NCBI RefSeq assembly: GCF_900142195.1 | Contig: NZ_FRAB01000057.1 | Span: 1 to 37,009, forward strand | DNA length: 37,009 nucleotides | From: Paraburkholderia terricola | Lineage (GTDB): Bacteria; Pseudomonadota; Gammaproteobacteria; Burkholderiales; Burkholderiaceae | Direction of reading: 5' to 3' | Part shown: positions 7,792 to 16,283 of the stretch, one piece after another | Layout: every line of letters starts with the position of its first letter | How positions within the stretch are numbered: the stretch's first letter is position 1 | Notes under the pieces: model-generated | What the model saw: the letters and a program-made list of their open reading frames with translations, nothing else | The model's database searches: none | Told to the model about the DNA's origin: nothing | Program-made: the position numbers and the translations under genes

Positions 7792-8844
7792 TCAGTGCGG
7801 CGGCACCGGCACTACGAGACTGATCTTCCTGCCCTTCTTTTTCCCGTGGCCGACCTTCGCCTTGCCTTTGTTGCCGGCGTTCAGCTCGACCTGCGTTTCC
7901 CAGCTGCGGCCCGCATAGGTGTTCGTCACAGACTCGACGAGGAAGTCGCCGTCGGCTTCCTTCTTGAAACCCTTGAGCGTCACCGTCTTCTCGGCCGCGA
8001 AGTCCGCCCGGCCGGTCATCGTCATCGTGCTTTTCGCGGTGTGGTGATTCAGCTTCTGCAGGCGGGCATTCGCCGCGGCCTTCGCCGCCTCCGGGCTTGC
8101 GAACGCATGCCGCTCGGTGTGCACCGCCGAGGCGCCGGGCGGCGCATCCGGATTCGGAATCGTCAGATCGATCTTCCTGCCGGTCTTCGCGTCGTGCACC
8201 TTCGTGCGCACCGCGACGAAGCTCGCGCGATCGGGAAACGTGATCTCGTAGTCGAGCAGCATGTCAGGCGTCAGCGTGATCGTCGGCAGCGGCTTGCCGC
8301 TCACGCTCCGGCCCGCACCACGCCCCGCCACAATCAGCCTGCCCGCCTTCACCGTCGCCGTGGCACCATGCTGCCGCGCAAGACGCGTGATGAAATGCAG
8401 ATCGCTCTCGCCGAACTGATCGGCACGCGGCACCGGCGCGTCGACACTGCACGCAGCCACCCACCGGTTGCGGCGGGCGACGTCACCGACGATGTCCGCG
8501 AGCTTCACGTTCTCCCAGCTGCCGTACCGGTGCGTCTTCGCGGTGGACCGCATGTTCGCCGGCTTGCCGCGGATCACGACGGATGCGGGCGGCCCCTTGA
8601 GCGCAACCTCGTCAACCGCGTACTCGCCCAGGAACGACAGGCCCCTGCCGCTCCAGCCGAGCGAAATCCTGAGCGTCGCGCCCTTGGGCGGAAACTGGAT
8701 CCTGCCGTCGCGATCGTCGAGCTCGATCTCGCACTCGTCCGACTCAAGCCCCGGCCTGTCCACCGTCCGGATGCGCAGCACGCGATCCTGGATCACGCGC
8801 GTGATGTCGTCGCCGTTCGCAACGATCTGGAAAATAGCCTGCAT
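7792..8844 (-). CDS. D: tail protein D (P2 late control protein D family)
   Basis: The 350-residue product matches P2 gpD / phage late control protein D, the baseplate hub component related to T4 gp27. Features are the N-terminal ITRVIQDRVLRIRTVDRPGLESDECEIELDD, the central Q-x-G-E-S-D-L-H-F-I-T-R-L-A-R-Q-H-G block typical of the family, and a basic C-terminus rich in Lys and Gly. It caps the tail tube above the spike V. As in P2 it is the last tail gene, right after U and X. A terminator follows it. Length fits the family. Confidence 0.92.
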   Translation of the reverse strand: MQAIFQIVANGDDITRVIQDRVLRIRTVDRPGLESDECEIELDDRDGRIQFPPKGATLRISLGWSGRGLSFLGEYAVDEVALKGPPASVVIRGKPANMRSTAKTHRYGSWENVKLADIVGDVARRNRWVAACSVDAPVPRADQFGESDLHFITRLARQHGATATVKAGRLIVAGRGAGRSVSGKPLPTITLTPDMLLDYEITFPDRASFVAVRTKVHDAKTGRKIDLTIPNPDAPPGASAVHTERHAFASPEAAKAAANARLQKLNHHTAKSTMTMTGRADFAAEKTVTLKGFKKEADGDFLVESVTNTYAGRSWETQVELNAGNKGKAKVGHGKKKGRKISLVVPVPPH

Positions 8845-8852
8845 CGCTCCTC

Positions 8853-9059
8853 CTAGGTCCAGAGCTGGACCGGCTCATCGCGCTGCACGTCGAGATCGGG
8901 CAGCGTGATCAGGATGCCCGCGGCAAACGGCTGCGCGCGGGCCGCGAGCCCCGGATTCGCCTCATACACCGCCTCGACCACACCCGCGAGCGCTCCATAG
9001 AACGCGTAGCAGAGCTCGTCGAGCACGTCGCCGTCAGAGGTTCTTATAGTCTTCGCCAT
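8853..9059 (-). CDS. X: tail protein X (LysM-like, P2 gpX family)
   Basis: This short protein of 68 residues starts MAKTIRTSDGDVLDELCYAFYG and contains VEAVYEANPGLA and LPAGI-like turns (FAAGILITLPDL). This is the typical tail X pattern: a small LysM-like fold with a Tyr-x-x-N-P-G-L motif. It is thought to help in tail assembly or to contact peptidoglycan. The start overlaps the end of U by 26 bases, a compact arrangement common in these phages. Confidence 0.9.
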   Translation of the reverse strand: MAKTIRTSDGDVLDELCYAFYGALAGVVEAVYEANPGLAARAQPFAAGILITLPDLDVQRDEPVQLWT

Positions 9060-9915
9060 AGCGGCCGAACTCCAGGCTGAAGGTCTGTTTGCGCGGAGCG
9101 CCGTCCGACATCAGCGCCTCCTGCTCTTCGTCGACACCCTGCAGATACCAGCGGCCGAGCACGTCGCCGTAGCCGGTCGTGAGCTGCACGGGCACCATCC
9201 TGTCGCCGATCGCACGCAGTGCATCGATCTGCTTCGCCCCTGCTCCGGACGCCGCGAATACAACGCCGGAGAGCGTGATGGTCTCGCCGCCCTGGCTGAC
9301 CGCCTGCAGCGCCTCTTGCCGGTTCAGGCGCTCCTGCGAGGCCACCTTGTATTTCGTCGTGCGCCGTAGTTTGTCGAAGGCCGCGGTCGACAGGTTGAAG
9401 TGGAACGTATCGCCAGCATCGGACGTGAGCGTCATCAGGTGGGGCGTGGCGCCCGTTGCACCGCCGAGCAGGCCCGATAGCAGCGCCCCGGCGCCCGTCG
9501 ATGTCGCGAGCGATGCAACCGACGGCGTCTCCCTGATACCGGCCCACGCATTGAACTTCGTGCGCACGTCGCCGAGCGCCGTGTTCACCGAATCGGCCGC
9601 CGATTTCACCAGCGGATGATTCGATGCGGTGGCGATCCTGAGCACACTGTTGACCGACGACTGCACCGCGTTGAAGCTGCGCACTACCGTGCCGACCTTC
9701 GGATCCAGATCGCCCGCGACCGACAGCGCACTGCCCGCGCCCGATAACAGGTCGGCGGCGCTTGTCAGGTTGCCGGTGGCGAGCTTCTGCAGCACCGCCA
9801 CCGTGTTCGCACTCGCCGCGCGGTTGCGTTCATACACGCGGCTCATGCTGCGCACGCGTTCGGTCGCGATGCTCGCCTGCGTCGCGGCCTGCGTGATCTG
9901 TCCTGTGAAATCCAC
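9034..9915 (-). CDS. U: tail protein U (P2 gpU family) with long N-terminal extension
   Basis: The C-terminal half (about 155-293) matches P2 gpU, with HFNLSTAAFDKLRR, SLEFGRYGEDY and the G-R-W-Y-L-Q-G-V-D-E-E-Q block. GpU is needed for tail completion. The N-terminal half (about 1-150) is an extra Ala/Ser/Val-rich helical region that standard gpU, near 160 residues, does not have. It could thread along the tape measure or act in assembly. Order T-U-X-D is that of P2. Confidence 0.88.
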   Translation of the reverse strand: MDFTGQITQAATQASIATERVRSMSRVYERNRAASANTVAVLQKLATGNLTSAADLLSGAGSALSVAGDLDPKVGTVVRSFNAVQSSVNSVLRIATASNHPLVKSAADSVNTALGDVRTKFNAWAGIRETPSVASLATSTGAGALLSGLLGGATGATPHLMTLTSDAGDTFHFNLSTAAFDKLRRTTKYKVASQERLNRQEALQAVSQGGETITLSGVVFAASGAGAKQIDALRAIGDRMVPVQLTTGYGDVLGRWYLQGVDEEQEALMSDGAPRKQTFSLEFGRYGEDYKNL

Positions 9916-9923
9916 ACTGCCTC

Positions 9924-12371
9924 CTACAGATGCGGGCTGTCGAACATCGCCGAGCGGTTGTTCTTCGCCAGTTCGTCTTTCATCAGGCGCTGCAGTTGCG
10001 GCGACACCTTCGCGAGAAAGCGGTCCGCCGCGTCGCTGCCCGGCTCGCCCTGGAACGTGACGTGAAAGACCGGCGCAAAGGTGTTCTGCTGGTCGATCTT
10101 TGCAACGGGCTTCTCTGACCCCGGCGCTCTTTCAAGCGCCTTTGCCTTCGCGAGCGCTTCGGCCACCGCCGGCGGCTGGCCGTCGTTGCGCGAGAACGCG
10201 AGTTTCGCGACCGCCCCAAGCGCCTTCTCGCCGGCGAACGTCCCCAGCGCTCCGCCAGCGAGACCGCCGACTGCCGCGCCGACCGGCCCGCCGAACGCAC
10301 CGACCATGGCGCCGACCTTCGCACCCAGCACGCCCCCGGCGAGACTGCCGGCGATGCCCGCGAAGCCCTGCGCCTTTGCCGCGCGCGTGTCGTCGCCGGT
10401 CGCGACCGCATACGCGTTGTTTGCCGCCAGTCCGAGCTTCAGCACGGTGCCCGCCATAGCCAGCTTCCCCGCATACGGCATCACGCGACCGAGCACGCCA
10501 CGGGCCGCGCCGAAGACACGGGCAAACCTCCCGCCTTTACCAGCCGCACTCCCAACCAGGCCACCTTTCCCGGCTCCAGACAGCTCGTCGGCAACCGCAC
10601 CGGCGGCACCTCCCAAACCACCTGCGCCACCACCGCCTGGCATGTTGACGACAAACACGCGCTGCACGCCGGCCGACGCCGCAGCGCCACCGAGCGCCTC
10701 GATCGCACGCCCAACGGGACCCGATCCGCTGCCGCCCCCTCCACCACGTGCGCCGCCTCGCGCAACGAGAATCGACCCGCGCGCAAGGTCGAGCGCACCG
10801 CGACCGATCTGGAAAAGTGACTTTGCGCCGCGATAGGCGATGAGACTGGCCGCGACGCCGGCAACCGCCATCGTCGTTTTGGGCGCGGCGTCGGTGATCT
10901 TCGTCAGCCCCTCGCCCGCCGTCTTCGCCGCGTGCCCGACCGCATCGGTCACCGGCCGCAACGCGTCGCCGATGCTGCGCATCGCATCGTTCCACTGCTG
11001 CCCGACCTCGCTCCAGACCTGCTTCGACGCATCACGCCGGTCAGCCAGGTCTTTCGCGATCTCACCGCTTGCCTGCGACGACTCCCGCTTGAGTTTCTGG
11101 TACAGGTCCGCGTTCTGCAGGTAGGCGGTGAGCGCCGCCTTCACCTGCATGTCGTTAAAGAGATCACCCGTCTTCATCGTGTCTTCGAATGCGGCGATCT
11201 GCGCACGGCGTTTGTCCGGATCGGACTCGCCGTTTATGCGCGTTGCGGCGTCGGCCAGCTGCTTCGCCCTGGCCGGGTCGGTACGCTCGATATACGCGCG
11301 CGCGAGAACGAAGGAAGCCTCGAGCGTCGACCAGCCCTTGCCGATCGCTTCCCGCATTTTGGCTTCGTAGTCGACGCCGGCCTTTTTGTAGTTGTTCGCG
11401 GTTTCATTGGATCCGATCTTCGAGAACCAGTTTTTCAGATTGTTAGCCGCTTCGTCCGCGGTGCCGGCCGTCTTCATCTGCACCTGCAGCATCGCGCCCA
11501 GCTGCGTGACCGAGTCCTGCCCGGTGATGCCGATCTTCTGCATTTCGGCGAGCAGCACCGGGAACCAGCGGGCCATGTCCGCCGACTCGAACGAGCCTTC
11601 CTTGCCGAGAAACGCGATCGCCTCGAACGACTTACCCATCTGCTTCGGGTCGGCAATCTTCGCGTTCTGCTGCAGCGCCTGGATCATCCGCGCGGTCTCG
11701 ACCGTGGTCGCCCCCTGACCGATCGCGAACTTCGCGGCAAGGGGTGCAAAGTCGAGCGCGCGGCTCACCTCCATGCCGCCTGCGACCATCTGGTTCACTG
11801 CGTCGGCGAGCTCGTTGCGGCCAATGCCGTTATCGCGCGCGTCGCGGCGGATGCGCTCGCCCATCGACGCTTCCTGCGCGGTGCGGGCAATCCCCGCCTT
11901 GATCGCGATGTCGCGGATGATCGCCTGATAGTCCGCCGAGATCGTCGCCGGCACGGCGACGGCGGCCGAGAACTTCACGGCGTCGCCGATCGCCCCCCGC
12001 GCGCCCTCGCGGCCGGCGGCGATCCGCTCCTGGCCCGTTGCCTTCAGTTCCAGTCCGCGCACGGTGCGACCCAGGCGCGTATACGCCCGGTCGAGCCGGT
12101 CGACCTCGATGCCGTTCTCGCGCAGCGTGCGCAGGTTCGATTCAATCTTGCGGCGGATGCCGTCCGCTGCACGGTCGCCCGCCGCGTGCAGCCGGCGGAA
12201 TTCGTCCTGCAGCTTCACCGTCTCGCCGATCGTGCGCTGCCACAGCCGCGTCTCGTTCGCGGTCTTGCGCAGACCCACGATCCGCGAACTGGTCTCGGTG
12301 ATCGCGCGGCCGAACGTCGCCGAGACGGCGCCGCCGATCACGATCCCGAGTGCAATGTCGCTAGCCATCAC
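9924..12371 (-). CDS. T: tail tape measure protein (P2 gpT-like)
   Basis: The 815-residue protein sets tail length and leaves the tail with the DNA. It starts with long amphipathic helices (about 1-130). A TP901-type tape-measure core follows with AVKFSAAVAVPATISADYQ, QMVAGGMEVSRALDFAPLAAKFA and AEMQKIGITGQ. Next come Gly/Ala-rich hydrophobic stretches (about 500-720), including GGGGSGSG and GAVGGLAGGALG, that probably include membrane-active segments. It directly follows the E/E' chaperone frames, as expected, because that chaperone coats the tape measure. One copy of the dispersed palindrome lies within the codons for AKSLF. Confidence 0.93.
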   Translation of the reverse strand: MMASDIALGIVIGGAVSATFGRAITETSSRIVGLRKTANETRLWQRTIGETVKLQDEFRRLHAAGDRAADGIRRKIESNLRTLRENGIEVDRLDRAYTRLGRTVRGLELKATGQERIAAGREGARGAIGDAVKFSAAVAVPATISADYQAIIRDIAIKAGIARTAQEASMGERIRRDARDNGIGRNELADAVNQMVAGGMEVSRALDFAPLAAKFAIGQGATTVETARMIQALQQNAKIADPKQMGKSFEAIAFLGKEGSFESADMARWFPVLLAEMQKIGITGQDSVTQLGAMLQVQMKTAGTADEAANNLKNWFSKIGSNETANNYKKAGVDYEAKMREAIGKGWSTLEASFVLARAYIERTDPARAKQLADAATRINGESDPDKRRAQIAAFEDTMKTGDLFNDMQVKAALTAYLQNADLYQKLKRESSQASGEIAKDLADRRDASKQVWSEVGQQWNDAMRSIGDALRPVTDAVGHAAKTAGEGLTKITDAAPKTTMAVAGVAASLIAYRGAKSLFQIGRGALDLARGSILVARGGARGGGGGSGSGPVGRAIEALGGAAASAGVQRVFVVNMPGGGGAGGLGGAAGAVADELSGAGKGGLVGSAAGKGGRFARVFGAARGVLGRVMPYAGKLAMAGTVLKLGLAANNAYAVATGDDTRAAKAQGFAGIAGSLAGGVLGAKVGAMVGAFGGPVGAAVGGLAGGALGTFAGEKALGAVAKLAFSRNDGQPPAVAEALAKAKALERAPGSEKPVAKIDQQNTFAPVFHVTFQGEPGSDAADRFLAKVSPQLQRLMKDELAKNNRSAMFDSPHL
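10813..10825. promoter_or_regulatory. dispersed palindrome copy 3 (AAAAGTGACTTTG)
   Basis: One mismatch from the consensus. It lies inside the tape-measure gene, far from any start or stop. Confidence 0.5.
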
Positions 12372-12406
12372 ATTTCTCCATCACATTCCCCCATCTGGTT
12401 TCCCCG

Positions 12407-12556
12407 CTAGTCGGTGAGCCACCAGATCACCTCATCGAGCGTCATCGCGTCGATCGAGGCGGGTTGCACGCCGTGTTCCTTAAGCAGCCGCTTTGCCAGC
12501 GCCTTGAGCGTTTTCTGGCTGATTCTTGCCAGCGGATGTGAGGCGAAAGTAGGCAT
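12407..12556 (-). CDS. tail assembly chaperone extension E' (probable frameshift product)
   Basis: This frame overlaps the 3' end of the E gene in another phase and ends TLDEVIWWLTD, a C-terminus typical of tail assembly chaperone extensions. In P2, lambda, Mu and many other phages the second frame is reached by programmed frameshifting, giving an E-E' fusion that binds the tape measure. Here the offset from E is +1 (equal to -2), not the -1 of P2. A separate start at ATG 12556 is possible but has no good ribosome-binding site. A +1 slip on TTT-C at 12545-12548 would keep the Phe tRNA paired; this is only a candidate site. Confidence 0.65.
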   Translation of the reverse strand: MPTFASHPLARISQKTLKALAKRLLKEHGVQPASIDAMTLDEVIWWLTD

Positions 12557-12863
12557 CCTGGACGCGGTGATAGTCACCGAGATCCATGCCCTCCAGGTCG
12601 TTCGGCGACACGCCCGCGAGCGCCGCAAAGATCGCCAGTTCCTGCCCTTCCTCGTCGCCGGGCGCGATGTTCTGCGCCGCGCGCATGTCGCGCACCTTCG
12701 GACGCCGCAGCGTCAGGGTGTCGCGCACGACGCCGTCGAATGCCACCGGATAGTTAAGCTTCACGGTGACGCTGTCGATGCGGTCGGTCGCGTTACTGAC
12801 CAAGCTACTGACCACGTTACTGACCACGTTGCTCACCGCGTTGTTGTCCACATTGCTGTCCAT
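12480..12863 (-). CDS. E: tail assembly chaperone E (Mu gp41 / P2 gpE type)
   Basis: The 127-residue product has the usual chaperone core: SVTVKLNYPVAFDGVVRDTLTLRRPKVRD, then DLEGMDLGDYHRVQDAYF. It shields the tape measure during tail assembly and is not in the finished virion. Position between tube FII and tape measure T is diagnostic. The N-terminus before residue 30 is an odd run of NVVSN-like repeats made by 12-bp tandem repeats. The 3' end overlaps the E' frame. Confidence 0.85.
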   Translation of the reverse strand: MDSNVDNNAVSNVVSNVVSSLVSNATDRIDSVTVKLNYPVAFDGVVRDTLTLRRPKVRDMRAAQNIAPGDEEGQELAIFAALAGVSPNDLEGMDLGDYHRVQDAYFRLTSAGKNQPENAQGAGKAAA

Positions 12864-12916
12864 CTGTGCCGCCTCGAAATAGAAACGGCGAGCCGCGCGG
12901 CCCGCCGTTCAGGTTA

Positions 12917-12929
12917 AAAAGTTACTTTG
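12917..12929. promoter_or_regulatory. dispersed palindrome copy 4 (AAAAGTTACTTTG)
   Basis: One mismatch from the consensus. It lies in the short gap between the tail-tube stop and the E start. Confidence 0.65.
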
Positions 12930-12948
12930 TCGCGCGCGCGACAGGTCG

Positions 12949-13452
12949 TCACATGCCGATCGCCTTGCGGATCTCGGCAAGCTGGTCGACGCCATTGATG
13001 ATGCGCACCATGCCGAGCACGTCGATCTCGTGCACGACCGCGCCGTCGATCTCCAGCTTGTAGTAGGTCAGCGACACGGTGAATTTCGCGTCCACCTTCT
13101 CGCCCGGTTTCCAGTCGCCGCCATCGACCTCGGAGAGCATTCCGCGAAACGTCGCGGCGACCGCCTTCGTGGCGCCCTTGATGTCGCGGAACGCACCGCG
13201 AAACACGCCGTTGAATGCGGTCGCATCGGCGAGGCCGAAGAACTTCAGCACGTCGCGCTCCATCGTCGACATCTGGAACGCGGCCTCGAGCGCCTCCATG
13301 CCGAGGTCGACCTTGACCGGTGCGTCCATGCCGCCGGCGCGATGGTCATCGGTCTTGATCTTCAGTTTCGGCAGCGTGCACTGCGTGGCGCGACCCGCGA
13401 AACCCTTGCCGTCGCTGTACACGTTGAAGTTATAAAGTGTTTCCGGAGTCAC
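12949..13452 (-). CDS. FII: tail tube protein FII
   Basis: The 167-residue product matches P2 FII major tail tube protein: an N-terminal TPETLYNFNVYSDGKGFAGRA, a middle with KVDLGMEALEAAFQMS, and a C-terminal beta-rich part with FTVSLTYYKLEIDGAVVHEIDVL. It polymerises inside the sheath to form the DNA channel. It directly follows the sheath gene on the leftward strand with a 23-base gap, as in P2. Confidence 0.95.
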   Translation of the reverse strand: MTPETLYNFNVYSDGKGFAGRATQCTLPKLKIKTDDHRAGGMDAPVKVDLGMEALEAAFQMSTMERDVLKFFGLADATAFNGVFRGAFRDIKGATKAVAATFRGMLSEVDGGDWKPGEKVDAKFTVSLTYYKLEIDGAVVHEIDVLGMVRIINGVDQLAEIRKAIGM

Positions 13453-13475
13453 GCGTCACCTCTCAGGTGTTGATA

Positions 13476-14645
13476 TCAGGGATTGGTATCGAGCACTTCG
13501 GTCAGCCACTGGTTGGTGACCTCGAAGCGGAAGTTGGGGTTCTCTGCCGGCGGCACGTCGGTGAAGCGGATGTTCCAGTACACCTTGCCGTCCTCGAGCT
13601 GCGTCGCGGTGTTCAGCTCCGGGTCCGCATACACCTCGAAATTGATCAGCGCGCCCTTGTTCTTCAGATCGCGCATGAACGCCTGCAGCCCCTCGGTGAC
13701 GTCCTTCACATAGGTCGCGGTAATGCCGCGGTCCACCGCCCACTTGTGGCCGGCCAGCACCGCATCCATCACGATGTCGAGCGTGCGCACGCGCGTGACG
13801 AACTTCCATTTGGCATCGGCCGAGAGCGTCCGGTTACCCCACAGGCGGTATCCGCCGTCGCGGATGATCGTCGCGATGCTGGCGTTATTGAGCAGGTTCG
13901 CGCGGCACGTCTCGTCGCCGTCGAGAAATTCGATCGGCCGCTTCGTGCCGGTGATATCGGTGATCTCCCTGTTCGACGGCGACGCCCAGAAACCGATGTT
14001 TGCGTCGGTCTGGCAGAAAAGACCCGCGGCATACGACGAAGCCGGTGCGTCAATGTCGGCGTTCGCGGTCGTGTCCCACATCGTCGCACCGGGATCGACC
14101 ATATAGAGCCGCTTGCTGCCGAAGTTCTGCGCATAGGCGATCGCCGCCTCGTCGTCGGTGTTCGGTCCGTCGATGATGCCGATCGCGCGGAGTTTGCCGG
14201 CCAGCGAATCCATCGCGGTCGCGACCGCCTGCGTCGACGAGAAGCCAGGTGTCAGCAGCAGGCGCGGCTGCACGTTGTATTTCGACTTCGCGTCGAGCAG
14301 CGACTGCAGCCCGGTGCGTGCTCCGCCGGCACTCACGCCACCGATGATCGCCGAGGTGAGCGCTGCAGGCTCGCCGCCAGCAGCCACGCCCGTGGCGACA
14401 ATCACCGCCGTACTCTGCGCATAGATTGCACGGGCCGCTTTGGCAATCGCACTGTCTTCGCCGAATGCAGCGACCGCCTCGCGATAGCTCGTCAACTGCA
14501 CCGGCACATTCGGCGCGGCCCGATCCGGGCCGGGCGTGTAGGTGTTGACCATGCCGACGATCGACGAGCTCGGCACGGCGATGGTGCGCGGCCCGGTGTC
14601 GACCAGCGACACGGTCACGCCGTGGAAAAACGAGGTTGCACCCAT
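13476..14645 (-). CDS. FI: contractile tail sheath protein FI
   Basis: The 389-residue product is the contractile sheath that powers DNA injection. It starts MGATSFFHGVTVSLVDTGPR and has P2 FI-type segments GMVNTYTPG, PRLLLTPGFSS, LWGNRTLS and a C-terminal FRFEVTNQWLTEV. Length fits P2 FI (near 396). The ribosome-binding site CTGGAGACCTTC precedes the ATG. A terminator upstream (14706-14730) separates it from the fibre genes, so sheath and tube may have their own promoter, as in P2. Confidence 0.95.
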   Translation of the reverse strand: MGATSFFHGVTVSLVDTGPRTIAVPSSSIVGMVNTYTPGPDRAAPNVPVQLTSYREAVAAFGEDSAIAKAARAIYAQSTAVIVATGVAAGGEPAALTSAIIGGVSAGGARTGLQSLLDAKSKYNVQPRLLLTPGFSSTQAVATAMDSLAGKLRAIGIIDGPNTDDEAAIAYAQNFGSKRLYMVDPGATMWDTTANADIDAPASSYAAGLFCQTDANIGFWASPSNREITDITGTKRPIEFLDGDETCRANLLNNASIATIIRDGGYRLWGNRTLSADAKWKFVTRVRTLDIVMDAVLAGHKWAVDRGITATYVKDVTEGLQAFMRDLKNKGALINFEVYADPELNTATQLEDGKVYWNIRFTDVPPAENPNFRFEVTNQWLTEVLDTNP

Positions 14646-14705
14646 GAAGGTCTCCAGGGATCAGGAAGATTCAGCCAAAAAAATCAGGCAAAAAATCAGC
14701 CAAAG

Positions 14706-14730
14706 AAAAAGCCGCCTGGGCAGGCGGCTT
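14706..14730 (-). terminator. rho-independent terminator between fibre genes and sheath
   Basis: Read leftward, AAGCCGCCTG pairs with CAGGCGGCTT around a two-base loop and a T run follows. Confidence 0.8.
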
Positions 14731-14772
14731 CGGGTGAAGGAACGTGTGACCGGCAACGCGCCGGAGCGGCGC

Positions 14773-15207
14773 TCAGGTCACGAAATCGGGCGGCTCTGGC
14801 AGATCAACGTTCGGCCAGCCGGTCGCGTCGGCGAGGTCCCGCAGCGCCTGGCGATACCGGAGCAGCGCCGTGAACTGCTCCGCCGTGAGTGTGGTGCCGT
14901 CGCCGATCAGCTTTTCATCCTGATGCCGGGCGACGAGCCAGTCGGTTGCCGCGAGTGCCGCATCGCGCCTCGCGCGCATCATGTCGGCCTGCTGTGCACG
15001 CGTCGGTGGCAGCGGATCAAATAACGCCGGTATGCCGTCAGCGTCGAGCGCGATGCGCTTGCCCTGACCCTGTCCGTTGATCAGTTCCTGCCACAGCGCG
15101 GCCGTAATCCCGACCGCCGTGACGGATTCCGGCACCGGACTGTCGACGCTGTCGTAAAAGCCGGTGACGGCGCCCTGCGCGTCGTACGCTGCGAATTTCT
15201 GTCCCAT
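14773..15207 (-). CDS. tail fibre assembly-type protein
   Basis: The 144-residue product lies right after the fibre gene (nine-base gap). It starts MGQKFAAYDAQGAVTGFYDS and ends LRDLADATGWPNVDLPEPPD, the typical C-terminal end of phage tail fibre assembly/tail assembly chaperone proteins, with the R-D-A-x-L-A-A-T-D-W-L-V-A-R-H-Q-D block in the middle. It helps fold or attach the fibre. The frame is open upstream inside the fibre gene, but ATG 15207 is where family similarity starts. Confidence 0.85.
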   Translation of the reverse strand: MGQKFAAYDAQGAVTGFYDSVDSPVPESVTAVGITAALWQELINGQGQGKRIALDADGIPALFDPLPPTRAQQADMMRARRDAALAATDWLVARHQDEKLIGDGTTLTAEQFTALLRYRQALRDLADATGWPNVDLPEPPDFVT

Positions 15208-15215
15208 GATGTTCC

Positions 15216-16283
15216 TCAGTACCCGATACTGATCCACGAAATACCCGTTGAACCGGACGACGCCGTGCCCGCGATCACGTTGAAACTGGTCTTGCTGCCG
15301 TTCCCCTGGAAACCCAGCGAGATCGACGCGGCATTCGGGGTGATCACGGTACCGGTGTTGCCCGCAGCCAGAATGAACGCGTTGGGGTAAGCGACCGGCA
15401 GCGTGACTGTCTGCATGGATTGCGTTGCGATCGTGCTGGTGCCCCACTGGATGATCAATCCGCTGGGCAGCTTCGCGTAGCCGTTATTGGCAAGCGACTG
15501 CGAGAACGCATTGCGGCGGAACAGGAACGAGCCGCTGATGACCCAGGCGCCGGACAGCACCGTAAATACGCAGTCTTCGCCAGGGTTAAGCGCCACGCTC
15601 GCGACCAGCCCTGTCCCACTGTCGATCTGGTCCGCGCCCGCCGCGGAAATCGTGACGATCCCACTCGACGATGTACTGACCTTGCTGCAATGGACGCTTG
15701 CTCCGTTAGGCAATCCGGCGATCGGCGGAAGCGTCGCGGCCTGATTGGCTGTGTTGTTGAAAACCACTCGCGAACCGATGTAACTGTTGTCCATCGTCGT
15801 CGACGCGACGGTGGCCTGGCCCGAGTGAAGTGGCGAGTACTGAAGCCCGAACTGACTGAGAAACGCCGTAGTCGCGAGCTTCGTGCTGTTGTCGAACTGC
15901 GCCGGCGTCGGCCCCCGCGGCGTGCCGGTGAAAAGCGGCGAGTCGAGTGCGGCCTTCAGCGCGAGTGCGTTCGTCACCGTCGTCGCGAAATTGGGGTCGT
16001 CGCCGAGCGCGTCGGCCAGCTCCTTCAGCGTATCGAGCGTGGCCGGCGAGGCATTCACGAGCGCAGCGATTGCGGCCTGCATGGCGACGAGCGTCGCGTA
16101 TTGCGGGTGCGGGTTCTCTGCACCCGCGTGCGCTTCCTGCTGCGCCCTCAGATAGCGTGTACGGTTCGCAAGCTGCTTTGCCTGCCGGTTGTCGACTCCG
16201 TCCGGACCACCCATGACAGGGTCCGACGTTTCCAGCTGATAAACACCCTCTTCCCACTGGGCGATTTCCACAAGGTCTGCCAT
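15216..16283 (-). CDS. H: tail fibre protein H
   Basis: The 355-residue protein carries a conserved N-terminal baseplate-binding part (MADLVEIAQWEEGVYQLETS, then DNRQAKQLANRTRYLR and ATLDTLKELADALGDDPNFA). A short repeat-like shaft (SPLFTGTPRGPT) and a variable C-terminal tip rich in Ser, Thr and Gly follow; the tip probably binds the host surface. It is short for a P2-type fibre, which can exceed 650 residues. It overlaps gene I by one base and precedes the fibre assembly gene. Confidence 0.88.
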   Translation of the reverse strand: MADLVEIAQWEEGVYQLETSDPVMGGPDGVDNRQAKQLANRTRYLRAQQEAHAGAENPHPQYATLVAMQAAIAALVNASPATLDTLKELADALGDDPNFATTVTNALALKAALDSPLFTGTPRGPTPAQFDNSTKLATTAFLSQFGLQYSPLHSGQATVASTTMDNSYIGSRVVFNNTANQAATLPPIAGLPNGASVHCSKVSTSSSGIVTISAAGADQIDSGTGLVASVALNPGEDCVFTVLSGAWVISGSFLFRRNAFSQSLANNGYAKLPSGLIIQWGTSTIATQSMQTVTLPVAYPNAFILAAGNTGTVITPNAASISLGFQGNGSKTSFNVIAGTASSGSTGISWISIGY

